32,631 nucleotides of DNA, from IMG/VR virus record IMGVR_UViG_3300025326_001769, positions 1 to 32,631 of that record; one strand, written 5' to 3'. The translations under genes and the position numbers were made by a program. This stretch comes from a virus. The notes beneath the pieces were generated by a model that was not told the origin of the DNA, did not search any database, and worked only from the letters and a program-made list of their open reading frames with translations. Within the stretch, counting starts at the first letter, position 1. Each line of letters starts with the position of its first letter. This document shows, one piece after another, positions 24,503-31,787 of the stretch.

Positions 24503-25573
24503 TTATACAATTATGTCAATTAAATGTTTAGAATTCTCAAACCACCCAAGGTTAGCCTCAGCATACTTCCTACTTGCTAATTGCATTTTATATAATTCCT
24601 CTTTGTTTTCAGATAGTTCTATCATTTTCTCAGCAAAATCTACAATGTCTACCTCACAAGATTTAACGAAAATTCCAGGAATTTCTTTCTTCTCTTTAAC
24701 TTTTATTAAATAACCATTTTCCCCCTCAATTATCCTTTCATTTAGAGGAGCACAATCAGTTGCTATTACAGGTCTGCCCAATGCTAAAGATTCCATCTGC
24801 GGAAGGCAATTACCCTCCCATCGGCTTGGCAATACCACCAAATCTGCCTCTTGGTAATATTTAATAAGTTCCTGAGTAGAGACAGTGGAACTTGATTTTA
24901 TAACATTTTGTGACCTCACTGATTGATTCTCCTGCTGTGTATGAATGTGCAGTAAAGTTTTGTCTCTTGGGCAAATCCAACTAAAAGCATCTACTACAGC
25001 TTTTTCATTCTTACGATCATTTACCCCACCAAAACCTGCTGGGAAAAAAATTAAGGGTTTATCTTTTTTGATAGGTTCTTGGAAGGAATATTGGTCTAAA
25101 TCTATCCCCCAAGGAACAAAAACAGCATTATCTAAAAGATGATCGTTTTTTAAGAGATTATATGAGGATTTGGTAGGACAAACAATATGTGTAAACTGTT
25201 GATAATATTGAAGTTCTGCCGGATTTATGAATTCCCATACGACATAATTTATACTTTTGACCCCTAATTTGTTGCAAATTGGGACAAGATTTTTGGTATG
25301 TTGTTCCTCTACAAAAATTACTATATCAAGTTTATTTGCAATAATCCATTGTTCAAAATCCCCTTCTTCTATCTTATAATTTGGATAAAGCAAGATATTT
25401 GGGTGGAAGTAATCGTCCCAGTATTTTATTTTCTTTCTGTTGTCAGCTATGGACATTCTGGCAAGAATAGATATATTGGCATTTGGTATATGCCACTGAA
25501 TAGCTTGTTTAATCTGTTGACAAATTACGCCAGAACCACGATCAAAATATACAGACACAATTCCAATATTCAT
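24503..25573 (-). CDS. Glycosyltransferase family 4-type (GT-B)
   Basis: A 356-residue GT-B enzyme that opens the sugar island. It begins IGIVSVYFDRGSGVICQQI, contains a nucleotide-sugar domain with LIFFPAGFGGVNDRKNEKAV, LLHIHTQQENQSV, and the donor-binding region ELIKYYQEADLVVLPSRWEGNCLPQ, then ALGRPVIATDCAPLNERI, characteristic of glycosyl transferase group 1. The E in PSRWEG is the expected catalytic-side glutamate. No ribosome site precedes its ATG, but a good TATAAT lies six bases upstream, so it may be read from a leaderless transcript. Acceptor unknown. Confidence 0.88.
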   Translation of the reverse strand: MNIGIVSVYFDRGSGVICQQIKQAIQWHIPNANISILARMSIADNRKKIKYWDDYFHPNILLYPNYKIEEGDFEQWIIANKLDIVIFVEEQHTKNLVPICNKLGVKSINYVVWEFINPAELQYYQQFTHIVCPTKSSYNLLKNDHLLDNAVFVPWGIDLDQYSFQEPIKKDKPLIFFPAGFGGVNDRKNEKAVVDAFSWICPRDKTLLHIHTQQENQSVRSQNVIKSSSTVSTQELIKYYQEADLVVLPSRWEGNCLPQMESLALGRPVIATDCAPLNERIIEGENGYLIKVKEKKEIPGIFVKSCEVDIVDFAEKMIELSENKEELYKMQLASRKYAEANLGWFENSKHLIDIIV

Positions 25574-25579
25574 TTATAT

Positions 25580-25608
25580 ATTATATCTTATTATTTTATA
25601 AAAGGCAA
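25580..25608 (-). promoter_or_regulatory. Putative promoter of the sugar island
   Basis: TTGCCT (25608-25603), a 17-base spacer and a perfect TATAAT (25585-25580). The start of transcription would fall on or beside the ATG of the first island gene (25573), which would give a leaderless message. In AT-rich DNA chance matches are common, so this is only a candidate. Confidence 0.4.
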
Positions 25609-25621
25609 GTTTTTATTTGAT

Positions 25622-26077
25622 CTAAGTTAATACAACAGATATGATCTTATGGCAAACCAGAGAGACTACTCCACCCATAACAATTTCTTGGTCTCGTGCC
25701 AAAACATAAGGGGTTATGGATAGAATTTCAGATCCTAATTGAGGACAATAATCATTTATGTCCCAATTTTCCCTTAAAACGTTCCCCAATTTTGAAAGCC
25801 CCGTCCTTAACCCCTGGCGGGAATTTCGGTCATTTAAATTTGCATACCAATATGTTATGGAAAGTTGCATAGAAAGTGTTTTTCTTCTAGGCATTTCCTT
25901 CCATGCTTCTGTAATACTATCCAATTCTATTGTGATATAGGGGTATTTGGGGATGAAATTATCCTCAGTTTTTGCAATATCTGCAACAGCTAAGTAATCT
26001 TTATAATTACTTATAACTGTGTGCACATTTGTGATTAGGTCTTCAATGTAATTTGTGGTATCTGAAGGATTTGACAT
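25622..26077 (-). CDS. Tail terminator-like protein
   Basis: A 151-residue protein at the position where siphophages keep the tail terminator (after the neck protein, before the tube). The sequence YIEDLITNVHTVISNY, PYITIELDSITEAWKEMPRR, SITYWYANLNDRNSRQGL and the ending RDQEIVMGGVVSLVCHKI fit the small alpha/beta fold of this family, which caps the tail and joins it to the head. It overlaps the neck gene by one base (TAATG). Identification is by position, size and pattern. Confidence 0.65.
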   Translation of the reverse strand: MSNPSDTTNYIEDLITNVHTVISNYKDYLAVADIAKTEDNFIPKYPYITIELDSITEAWKEMPRRKTLSMQLSITYWYANLNDRNSRQGLRTGLSKLGNVLRENWDINDYCPQLGSEILSITPYVLARDQEIVMGGVVSLVCHKIISVVLT

Positions 26078-26586
26078 TATATATTAGTCTCTACAGCTTT
26101 TTCCATAATTTGAAATACTTGCTCGGCTTCCTCTTCCGTGATGAAGAAAAATTCTCTTTTATTGTTAAAAAATTTAGCATAGGGCAACTTCGATCCAGAA
26201 ATAGCATACCTGAATTGAACCCCATTTGCTATTTTATCAACTTCAAATATGTTAGCATCTTTCTCTCGTTCTGTTGCGGATGTGTACATGGTATTAGTTA
26301 AGCGTCCCAATTCGTTTAACTTGCATACTCTTTTTCCAAAAGAACCAACCTTAACTTTGTATCCTTTGCTAACTGCTCTTGTTTTCCATTTTCTATACAT
26401 TGGTGTAAGTGGCTTCCAATTAGACTTCCCCTCTTCAAAACGCTTCTTAATAAAAACACTAATTTGTTCAAATACATTTTTCCATAAAGCATTAGTAAAA
26501 GTTTTATTTTTTAGTGCCTCATCTAATCCTTCAAAATCTCTTATAATTTCGGTTGCACCATCAATTTCTACTTTCCAAGTTATCAT
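26077..26586 (-). CDS. Neck / head closure protein (HK97 gp10 / Mu gpG-like)
   Basis: A 169-residue protein that resembles the virion morphogenesis group: ITWKVEIDGATEIIRDFEGL, WKPLTPMYRKWKTRAVSKGY, SGSKLPYAKFFNNKREFFFI and TEEEAEQVFQIM. The pattern of a helical start, SKLP..KFFN.R and final helix is typical of proteins at the head-tail joint. It starts right after the adaptor gene. The exact family is not certain. Confidence 0.65.
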   Translation of the reverse strand: MITWKVEIDGATEIIRDFEGLDEALKNKTFTNALWKNVFEQISVFIKKRFEEGKSNWKPLTPMYRKWKTRAVSKGYKVKVGSFGKRVCKLNELGRLTNTMYTSATEREKDANIFEVDKIANGVQFRYAISGSKLPYAKFFNNKREFFFITEEEAEQVFQIMEKAVETNI

Positions 26587-26588
26587 AA

Positions 26589-27077
26589 CTATTTTTTATA
26601 ATGAGTTTTTATGTCCTTGGAATCTTCAAGCAATCCGTCTCCGATTCCTTGCACACCACGATCTTTGAAAATCCTTGTAGCACTTGTGTATCCAGCCATA
26701 TTAGAAGTATCCCCACTGGCTCCTGAGATGTAACCCTTCTTATAAGATTCGATAGTTTTATCCACCATTTCTTTCCAAGACTTCACTACGTCTGATAACT
26801 CACCTGGCTTATTTGCACTGAATACTGCACTGTAAAGCAAAAATGCCCCCATATAATCTGAAGCAAACTGAAGGGAATTTGGGGCAGGACTTACTGGAAT
26901 GGAAGAAACAGTATCTTCAAGTTGAGAATTTATGTAGCGTTCCCCATCTTCAATGTAAGCTCTTACATCAGAAGTTCCTAACGAATCTGTCATAGCTGTG
27001 CCTATCGAAAGATTCCCATAGGCTATTCTTAAAATACGTTCAATGGTTTGTGTCCCAGTTGAATAATTTATTGACAT
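26589..27077 (-). CDS. Head-tail adaptor-like protein
   Basis: A 162-residue protein, probably the adaptor that binds below the portal. It contains IERILRIAYGNLSIGTAMTD, DVRAYIEDGERYINSQL and SDYMGAFLLYSAVFSANK with a helix-rich layout as in head-tail connector families, ending LLEDSKDIKTHYKK. Position after the capsid genes and before the neck protein supports this. Low specificity of motifs. Confidence 0.55.
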   Translation of the reverse strand: MSINYSTGTQTIERILRIAYGNLSIGTAMTDSLGTSDVRAYIEDGERYINSQLEDTVSSIPVSPAPNSLQFASDYMGAFLLYSAVFSANKPGELSDVVKSWKEMVDKTIESYKKGYISGASGDTSNMAGYTSATRIFKDRGVQGIGDGLLEDSKDIKTHYKK

Positions 27078-27078
27078 A

Positions 27079-27156
27079 TTATTTTTTCTTTTTAGGTTTT
27101 ATTTTTGTTAAATATGTATTTGTTTTGATCTTAGGTGTTTGTTTTGTTATAGCCAT
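27079..27156 (-). CDS. Tiny basic peptide, 25 residues
   Basis: An ATG at 27156 follows the stop of the upstream gene by one base; the frame MAITKQTPKIKTNTYLTKIK ends with KPKKKK and stops at 27079, just before the next gene's ATG. It fills an 80-base gap exactly. It is extremely basic and has no clear ribosome site, so it could be a short virion peptide or a chance frame. Confidence 0.35.
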   Translation of the reverse strand: MAITKQTPKIKTNTYLTKIKPKKKK

Positions 27157-27157
27157 T

Positions 27158-27517
27158 TTATTTAACTGTGTAACCTTGTGAATTCAAAAAAGCTGTGCCA
27201 AATAAATTACTTAGTTTTATATTCAAAGCAGTGCCTTCTGAAGTTTTCAATGGGGTTACAAAAAATTCATTTATTTTATCAGCAGTAGGTAATTGCATAA
27301 AATATAAAAATGCTGTACCATTTAAGAACTGAACAGAACAACCAGCCAAATTACTTGAAAAAGATAAACCAGTGATAAATTGAATATCTCTTCCAGAAGT
27401 AGGGGCAACAGATAAACTAACTGTTCCACCGCTAACAGTTCCTATAGAACCATGCCATCTACGATTCCATGAATCCGTTTCCTTGGATCTTATAATTTGA
27501 TCAAAGTCTCTTGGCAT
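27158..27517 (-). CDS. Small virion-like protein, unknown function (119 residues)
   Basis: MPRDFDQIIRSKETDSWNRR starts the protein, followed by alternating beta-type segments (GTVSGGTVSLSVAP, IQFITGLSFSSNLAGCSV) and an ending FGTAFLNSQGYTVK. The pattern suggests a beta-sandwich virion component. Lies in the head gene block. No family recognised. Confidence 0.6.
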   Translation of the reverse strand: MPRDFDQIIRSKETDSWNRRWHGSIGTVSGGTVSLSVAPTSGRDIQFITGLSFSSNLAGCSVQFLNGTAFLYFMQLPTADKINEFFVTPLKTSEGTALNIKLSNLFGTAFLNSQGYTVK

Positions 27518-27781
27518 TTATATCAACCCAGTCCCAATAAAAATTCCGATTGCGGTTCCAGCAACTCCAGCATAGGTTCCGCCTCCGACTTGCCATATAG
27601 TCACTGATTTCATATTATCAAAAGAAGTTCCGTATGTATGAGCAGTTGATTTATTTAAAGCTGTTATTACATGTTGGGGAACTTTTATAAGCCATGATCC
27701 ATCCACATTCTTATCTCTCATCAATTGAACCCGACCAACTCTATATATTCCAAACTGACTATTATCTATCACATCAGCCAT
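27518..27781 (-). CDS. Small virion-like protein, unknown function (87 residues)
   Basis: Starts MADVIDNSQFGIYRVGRVQL after AAAGGGGGTTAG. Contains WLIKVPQHVITALNKST and ends with a glycine-rich hydrophobic stretch (GTAIGIFIGTGLI). It abuts the gene after it (27517). Probably a small structural protein of the head or neck; function not recognised. Confidence 0.6.
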   Translation of the reverse strand: MADVIDNSQFGIYRVGRVQLMRDKNVDGSWLIKVPQHVITALNKSTAHTYGTSFDNMKSVTIWQVGGGTYAGVAGTAIGIFIGTGLI

Positions 27782-27798
27782 TGATTATCTAACCCCCT

Positions 27799-28050
27799 TT
27801 ATTTCTTATGTGAAAAATTGTGTATTAAATTTTTATCAACAAGAACACTTTTTGATAAATCTGTTACAAAATTTATTTCCTTTTTCCGTTTACCAACTTT
27901 CCCTTTGGGCTGCAACTCTTGTGGAAGAATTTCGATCCAACCAAGTTCTTTATAATATTCTGCTAAATTTTTAGTAATATCAAAAATATCCCCTAAATTT
28001 TGGGGACCGTTGGGATATAAGGTGCTATAATGTTTGCATCGCACAAGCAT
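27799..28050 (-). CDS. Small protein after capsid gene, unknown function (83 residues)
   Basis: Starts MLVRCKHYSTLYPNGPQNLG with GAGGGAAT upstream, contains NLAEYYKELGWIEILPQEL and ends basic (KGKVGKRKKEINF). The start VRCKHY...G.IFDI..NLAEYY resembles short phage proteins in the head completion block. No family recognised. Confidence 0.6.
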   Translation of the reverse strand: MLVRCKHYSTLYPNGPQNLGDIFDITKNLAEYYKELGWIEILPQELQPKGKVGKRKKEINFVTDLSKSVLVDKNLIHNFSHKK

Positions 28051-28071
28051 TTAAATTCCCTCAATAATATA

Positions 28072-28095
28072 GGGACCTCTTTTTATAGAGGTCCC
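28072..28095 (-). terminator. Hairpin terminator after the major capsid gene
   Basis: GGGACCTC, an eight-base loop and GAGGTCCC form a perfect 8-bp stem just after the major capsid stop. The tail on the minus strand (TATATTATT) is U-rich but interrupted, so termination is probably partial, allowing lower expression of the neck genes. Confidence 0.65.
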
Positions 28096-28116
28096 ATCAA
28101 TTTAATAAAACTAAAA

Positions 28117-29052
28117 TTAGGTTATGACACCTGAAAGTAAGTATCCGCAATCATTACAGATTACTTTAGGAACATAGTTATGGACCTCTCTGATCCAATC
28201 CCCTTCACGTTCCTCATCCCTCCAGGATGAAACCTGCATATTACGGCTTGACAATACAAATGTTCTTGCAAGAGTAATGGTATCGGCAGGGTTCACATAA
28301 GCAAGGATGCAATTTTTACCCCATACATAAGCCATAGAAGGAGCAAGCCCTTGAACAGCACTATTGTAAATAGCGGGAGCAATTACAACTTCCATATCCC
28401 AAAGGGTTTTTGGCAATCCACCTTTTGTAAGCATGGTTAGATCCACATATTTCCGTAATTCCTTCACCTGTGGATGATGTGCAAGATACCGCTCAACGTG
28501 GGGAGGAACCAAAATTACATTTGGAACCCTACCAGTTCTTGCAGTAACAGCTTCCTTCCCAGTGCTTATATCGCTCTCTGGGTCTGAGTTTGTGTAATCA
28601 TCCCAAAGATTTGAAGGAGTAACTATGAAATCAGGAGCAGCAGCAGAAATACCACCAGAAGCACCTGTTAGGAGTGTTGCAACGTCAATCTCCACACCAA
28701 GCTTTATTTTCTCAGCAAGGAATTTAGTAACATCTGCCTTTAAATTGAATACATTATCAGCATTGTTCATTGCACGGTCAGTTACCATATCCTTCTGTGC
28801 TCTTTCGTATGTTGAATATGTATCTTCATCATACGCTAAAGAAGCTTCCTCAGCAGGAGCACCATCAGCCCGTTTAGGAGCACCAGAGAAGTAACCATCT
28901 TTCTTATACTTCCTATATATATCAGATTCTTTTGTTACAAAAAAGGAAGGTGCAAGCTTTTCAGCCACAAAAGCGGCATTACTATACTGAACCGCAATTT
29001 TGGACAAATGCTGATTAGTCTTTATCTTCCCTGTTTGAATTGTTATAGCCAT
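28117..29052 (-). CDS. Major capsid protein (HK97 fold)
   Basis: A 311-residue protein of the phage major capsid group that has no N-terminal delta domain; a separate scaffold lies upstream. Visible are AAFVAEKLAPSFFVTKESD, the coiled region YERAQKDMVTDRAMNNADN, VPNVILVPPHVERYLAHHP followed by QVKELRKYVD, and LPKTLWDMEVVIAPAIYNSA, the peripheral-domain pattern of gpE-like capsid proteins. It starts ATG with AAAGGTGGTG upstream. The C-terminus has NDCGYLLSG. Placed between the decoration protein and small head genes, as expected. Confidence 0.88.
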   Translation of the reverse strand: MAITIQTGKIKTNQHLSKIAVQYSNAAFVAEKLAPSFFVTKESDIYRKYKKDGYFSGAPKRADGAPAEEASLAYDEDTYSTYERAQKDMVTDRAMNNADNVFNLKADVTKFLAEKIKLGVEIDVATLLTGASGGISAAAPDFIVTPSNLWDDYTNSDPESDISTGKEAVTARTGRVPNVILVPPHVERYLAHHPQVKELRKYVDLTMLTKGGLPKTLWDMEVVIAPAIYNSAVQGLAPSMAYVWGKNCILAYVNPADTITLARTFVLSSRNMQVSSWRDEEREGDWIREVHNYVPKVICNDCGYLLSGVIT

Positions 29053-29071
29053 TCATTTCCACCACCTTTCA

Positions 29072-29701
29072 TTAATTTACTGTATTATTTTTAATAAATC
29101 TATCTTTAACTATTTCAACCTTAAACAACTGTCTTGGCGTAGTTGCAACTTCCTTAGCAAAACCAAGCACAGGTTGATCAATTTGATAATAGAAATTCCC
29201 ACCACCGAAAGCACCTGCATCAACTGACATAAGAACAGTCCCACTTGCTTGTAATACCAAGAAAGAATTTGTCCCTGTCTCTCTTACTGACCCAGGAACA
29301 GCCTTGAAACTAAGTCCTGCATGTGGTATAACATGTGTACCTATATCCCCACCTGCGGCTATAGATGCAATAGCTTGAGATGTATAACCACTACGAACAA
29401 AACCAGTTGTACCCCCACTATTTGTATAATCCAATATAATAGGATCACCTAAAGCAACCGTGCCATTAAGTGAATTCCTCATATTAATTACGCCTTCAGT
29501 AGCAACAGTAACAAGATTGTTCTGTGTTCCATCATTTGCTAAAATACCCCAAGGTATATCAGCAGCAGTATGACAATATTCAGCAGCTTCAGCAGTTCCT
29601 ATAGCAGTTCTAACAACATGGCCTTCAAACCCATAACTTGAAGGAACCCACTTTGCTGATCTATGACCACCTTTATTATCCCCTGTAGAAAACTGTGGCA
29701 T
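29072..29701 (-). CDS. Capsid decoration protein (DUF2190-like)
   Basis: A 209-residue glycine-rich protein beginning MPQFSTGDNKGGHRSAKWVP, with TAADIPWGILANDGTQNN, VATEGVINMRNSLNGTVALG and GDPIILD. The alternating short strands and the G-V-I-x-x-R, A-L-G-D-P pattern are those of the DUF2190/head decoration family often found just before the capsid gene. Strong GGGGGTGA site. It would sit on the outer capsid surface. Confidence 0.7.
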   Translation of the reverse strand: MPQFSTGDNKGGHRSAKWVPSSYGFEGHVVRTAIGTAEAAEYCHTAADIPWGILANDGTQNNLVTVATEGVINMRNSLNGTVALGDPIILDYTNSGGTTGFVRSGYTSQAIASIAAGGDIGTHVIPHAGLSFKAVPGSVRETGTNSFLVLQASGTVLMSVDAGAFGGGNFYYQIDQPVLGFAKEVATTPRQLFKVEIVKDRFIKNNTVN

Positions 29702-29728
29702 TAAAAATCACCCCCTTCAATAAATTTT

Positions 29729-30433
29729 TTATAATTCTATTTTACCTTCTTTTGTAAGAACTGAACAAGCTTCTTGATAAGAAAGTTTATTTGTCTTTGC
29801 ATATTCTTCTACTTCTTTATCGCTCATATATTTCTTATTAGGGTCTTCATTTTTCTTGTTATGAGCAATTTCTTCAAGATTGACCCTAACTTCTGTTGGA
29901 ATAGTTTCAAGAATATCAACCAATACTTCACTTATTGACATATCTGACTTATCATCAAGTTTAATAGTGGCAAACTTTCCATCAACATCTGAAAGCATGA
30001 CCTTTTCTACCTTGGCAATCACTGCGGGCCAAAAACCTTTTTCTACAAGAGCAGAACAAGTATTTTTAACCTTTTCTGTGTGAAGGTCTTTATCCCTTTC
30101 AGCAAGTTTAGCTTCAGCATCAGCCAATTTTTTATTAGTTTCTTCCATTTTCTTTGAATTTTCTTCAGAAAGCTTTTTCTCAACTTCAGCAATAGAAGCC
30201 TTATGAGCATCCTCCATAGCTTTCTTATCCTTTGCAAAAGTATCTGAAAGTTCTTGTAGTTTCTTTTCCATATCCTCTAATCTCTTTTCTTCCGCCATAT
30301 TATCTTCACCCCCCTCTTTTTTCAAATCTTTTGTTTTGAGGTCTCCCCCATCAACCAAAGCAGTTGATTTTTCTTTTAATATATTATCTAAAAATTGAAA
30401 AAATTTAACTTTTTGTTCCTCTAAAATAGCCAT
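29729..30433 (-). CDS. Scaffold protein with coiled coil and internal start
   Basis: A 234-residue protein of the capsid scaffold type. Residues 45-125 are a long charged coiled coil (KRLEDMEKKLQELSDTFAKD, VEKKLSEENSKKMEETNKKL). The C-terminal third is helical and acidic-basic (TEVRVNLEEIAHNKKN, CSVLTKEGKIEL). Starts at ATG 30433 after AAAGGGGGTGAAGT. A second ATG at 30298 (residue 46) has GGGGGGTGAAGATAAT upstream, so a shorter form of about 189 residues is probably also made. No protease motif is seen. Role: helps the capsid protein assemble, then leaves. Confidence 0.8.
   Translation of the reverse strand: MAILEEQKVKFFQFLDNILKEKSTALVDGGDLKTKDLKKEGGEDNMAEEKRLEDMEKKLQELSDTFAKDKKAMEDAHKASIAEVEKKLSEENSKKMEETNKKLADAEAKLAERDKDLHTEKVKNTCSALVEKGFWPAVIAKVEKVMLSDVDGKFATIKLDDKSDMSISEVLVDILETIPTEVRVNLEEIAHNKKNEDPNKKYMSDKEVEEYAKTNKLSYQEACSVLTKEGKIEL
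30298..30314 (-). promoter_or_regulatory. Internal ribosome site and start in scaffold gene
   Basis: GGGGGGTG at 30314-30307 lies eight bases before ATG 30298, nearly the same site as that of the full-length start. A nested shorter scaffold starting MAEEKRLEDME would keep the whole coiled coil but lose the 45-residue N-terminal part. Confidence 0.6.
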
Positions 30434-30465
30434 ACTTCACCCCCTTTATATCAATCCTATAATAT

Positions 30466-30495
30466 ATTATAGTACAAAAACCTAAAAAAAATAAA
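30466..30495 (-). promoter_or_regulatory. Putative phage promoter before the scaffold gene
   Basis: TATAAT (30471-30466) preceded by TTTATTTTTTTTAGG with the same 24-base distance as at the tail promoter (8552-8581). With a 17-base spacer the -35 hexamer is again TTATTT. The start of transcription would lie near 30459, giving a short leader with the scaffold's ribosome site. Confidence 0.5.
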
Positions 30496-30532
30496 CTTTT
30501 CTTTTAAAAACAAGGAGTTATAACCAAAATCT

Positions 30533-31015
30533 CTATTCAAACCAAGAAAAAGTGCTCCAGGGTAAAAAAACATTGCCAGAAGTTTCAGATTCATGGACTA
30601 TACAAACCCCATTCCCCGGCAAAAGTTCAAATTCCTGTTTAAAATCAATGCTTTGTGGTGGTGAACCATTAGAAAAATTGAAAGTTCTTCTATCAACAAC
30701 ATTCCCTAAAGTCAAAGATCCCCCGGCATATATTTGGGCAACTGAATTTGGAGAATTAGGATTATATTTAATTATATTTCCTGTTAAATCAGTAGGCCCA
30801 CTGCCGATGCTTGTAAATAAAACTGCTTGAGATATAACTGTAATACTTCCACTTGCGGAAGCACCCATACTTATTTCCAAAATATTTAAGTTTTTACCAC
30901 TGCCTAATGGGTTCCATAAAGCAAGGATATTAGAAAAAAGGGGGACATCTGTCCCCCATCTAAAGGAGCAAGAGTATAAATTTTCTTTCCAAAACGTGCG
31001 TCTTAGGTTTAAAAT
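30533..31015 (-). CDS. Virion protein with apparent AUU start (about 160 residues)
   Basis: The frame is open from a stop at 31045-31043 to the end at 30533, yet it has no ATG, GTG or TTG before the TTG at 30880, which lacks a ribosome site. A clean AAAGGAG (31030-31024) lies eight bases before ATT at 31015. From there the product reads ILNLRRTFWKENLYSCSFRW, then WNPLGSGKNLNILEISMG and a beta-rich tail ending FLPWSTFSWFE. The start ILNLRR resembles the neighbour's MALNLRR, which supports it. The NPxGSGKNL-LE pattern is common in phage surface or fibre-related proteins. Function: likely a virion surface protein, not proven. Confidence 0.65.
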   Translation of the reverse strand: MLNLRRTFWKENLYSCSFRWGTDVPLFSNILALWNPLGSGKNLNILEISMGASASGSITVISQAVLFTSIGSGPTDLTGNIIKYNPNSPNSVAQIYAGGSLTLGNVVDRRTFNFSNGSPPQSIDFKQEFELLPGNGVCIVHESETSGNVFLPWSTFSWFE

Positions 31016-31048
31016 ATTAAAAACTCCTTTATTATCAAATAGTTATAT

Positions 31049-31075
31049 AAAATTGGGTTTTTGGCAGAAACCCAA
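31049..31075 (-). terminator. Hairpin terminator after fibre-like gene
   Basis: On the minus strand TTGGGTTT, a seven-base loop and AAACCCAA form an 8-bp stem followed by TTTTATAT. An A/T tract also lies on the other side, so it might work in both directions. It separates the gene ending at 31100 from the one starting at 31015. Confidence 0.6.
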
Positions 31076-31099
31076 AAAACTGTGAGATTAAATAGAAAA

Positions 31100-31768
31100 C
31101 TATCCCCCTAAATGTAATTCAACTAACTGATTGTAAGAAATTCCAGCAGCGTCATCAGAAACTAATTCTACATCTAACAAATGCCTTCCATTAGCTATTG
31201 CAGAAATATCTATTTCCTGTTCTTTTAATTCATAAGTTGTAGCCACCGAAGTCTCATCAGAACCTACTGTAACACCATCAATTTTGTATCTTACTGTAGC
31301 TGTGTAAAGAGCATTATTGCTTTTCATTTCAGTTTTAGTTATTAAAGTAGTTCCTGGAAGATTTGATGCTTTCACAAATCTAAGTGTTTTCTGTATACTT
31401 GGAGTAACCCCTGTTACAGAAACTTCAGAATCATCACCAATAACTAAAGAAGTTTTGTGCTTAGAAGACAATTCCGCATCAACAACCCCAGAAGCAATTT
31501 TAGCCCCAATAACAGCATCATCCGCTATTTCAGTAGAACCTACTGCACCATCCGCTATCTTAGCTGAGGTTACTGCATCAGCAGCAATCTTAGCTGAGGT
31601 TACGGCATCATCAGCCAAATCTGTTGAACCAACTGCTCCAGGAGCTATTTTTCCTGTTACAACTGCATCATCTGCAAGTTTAACTGTAATAACCGCCCCA
31701 TCTGCTAATTTGGCAGATGTCACAGACCCGTCAGCTACTTCCCCCACTCGTCTTAAGTTTAAAGCCAT
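31100..31768 (-). CDS. Fibre-like protein with AD-G-A-V-T-S-A-K-I repeats
   Basis: From ATG 31768 (GGGGGTGA eight bases upstream; an in-frame GTG at 31777 lies in that ribosome site) the product has 222 residues. Residues 8-100 are about nine decamer repeats of the form [20 protein letters not shown], known from phage tail and head fibres where they form a thin trimeric shaft. The rest is a beta-rich domain ending [28 protein letters not shown]. Its C-terminal domain resembles the partial protein at 32533-32631. Lying with the head genes, it could be a head fibre rather than a tail fibre. Confidence 0.7.
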   Translation of the reverse strand: MALNLRRVGEVADGSVTSAKLADGAVITVKLADDAVVTGKIAPGAVGSTDLADDAVTSAKIAADAVTSAKIADGAVGSTEIADDAVIGAKIASGVVDAELSSKHKTSLVIGDDSEVSVTGVTPSIQKTLRFVKASNLPGTTLITKTEMKSNNALYTATVRYKIDGVTVGSDETSVATTYELKEQEIDISAIANGRHLLDVELVSDDAAGISYNQLVELHLGG

Positions 31769-31787
31769 GAAAATCACCCCCTTTCTA

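Noticed and set aside
24491-24519. TTGACA and TATAAT/GATAAT near the start of the gene at 24485
   Set aside because: TTGACA is part of coding sequence (I-D-I), and no -10 element lies at a good distance (6, 14 or a poor match at 17).
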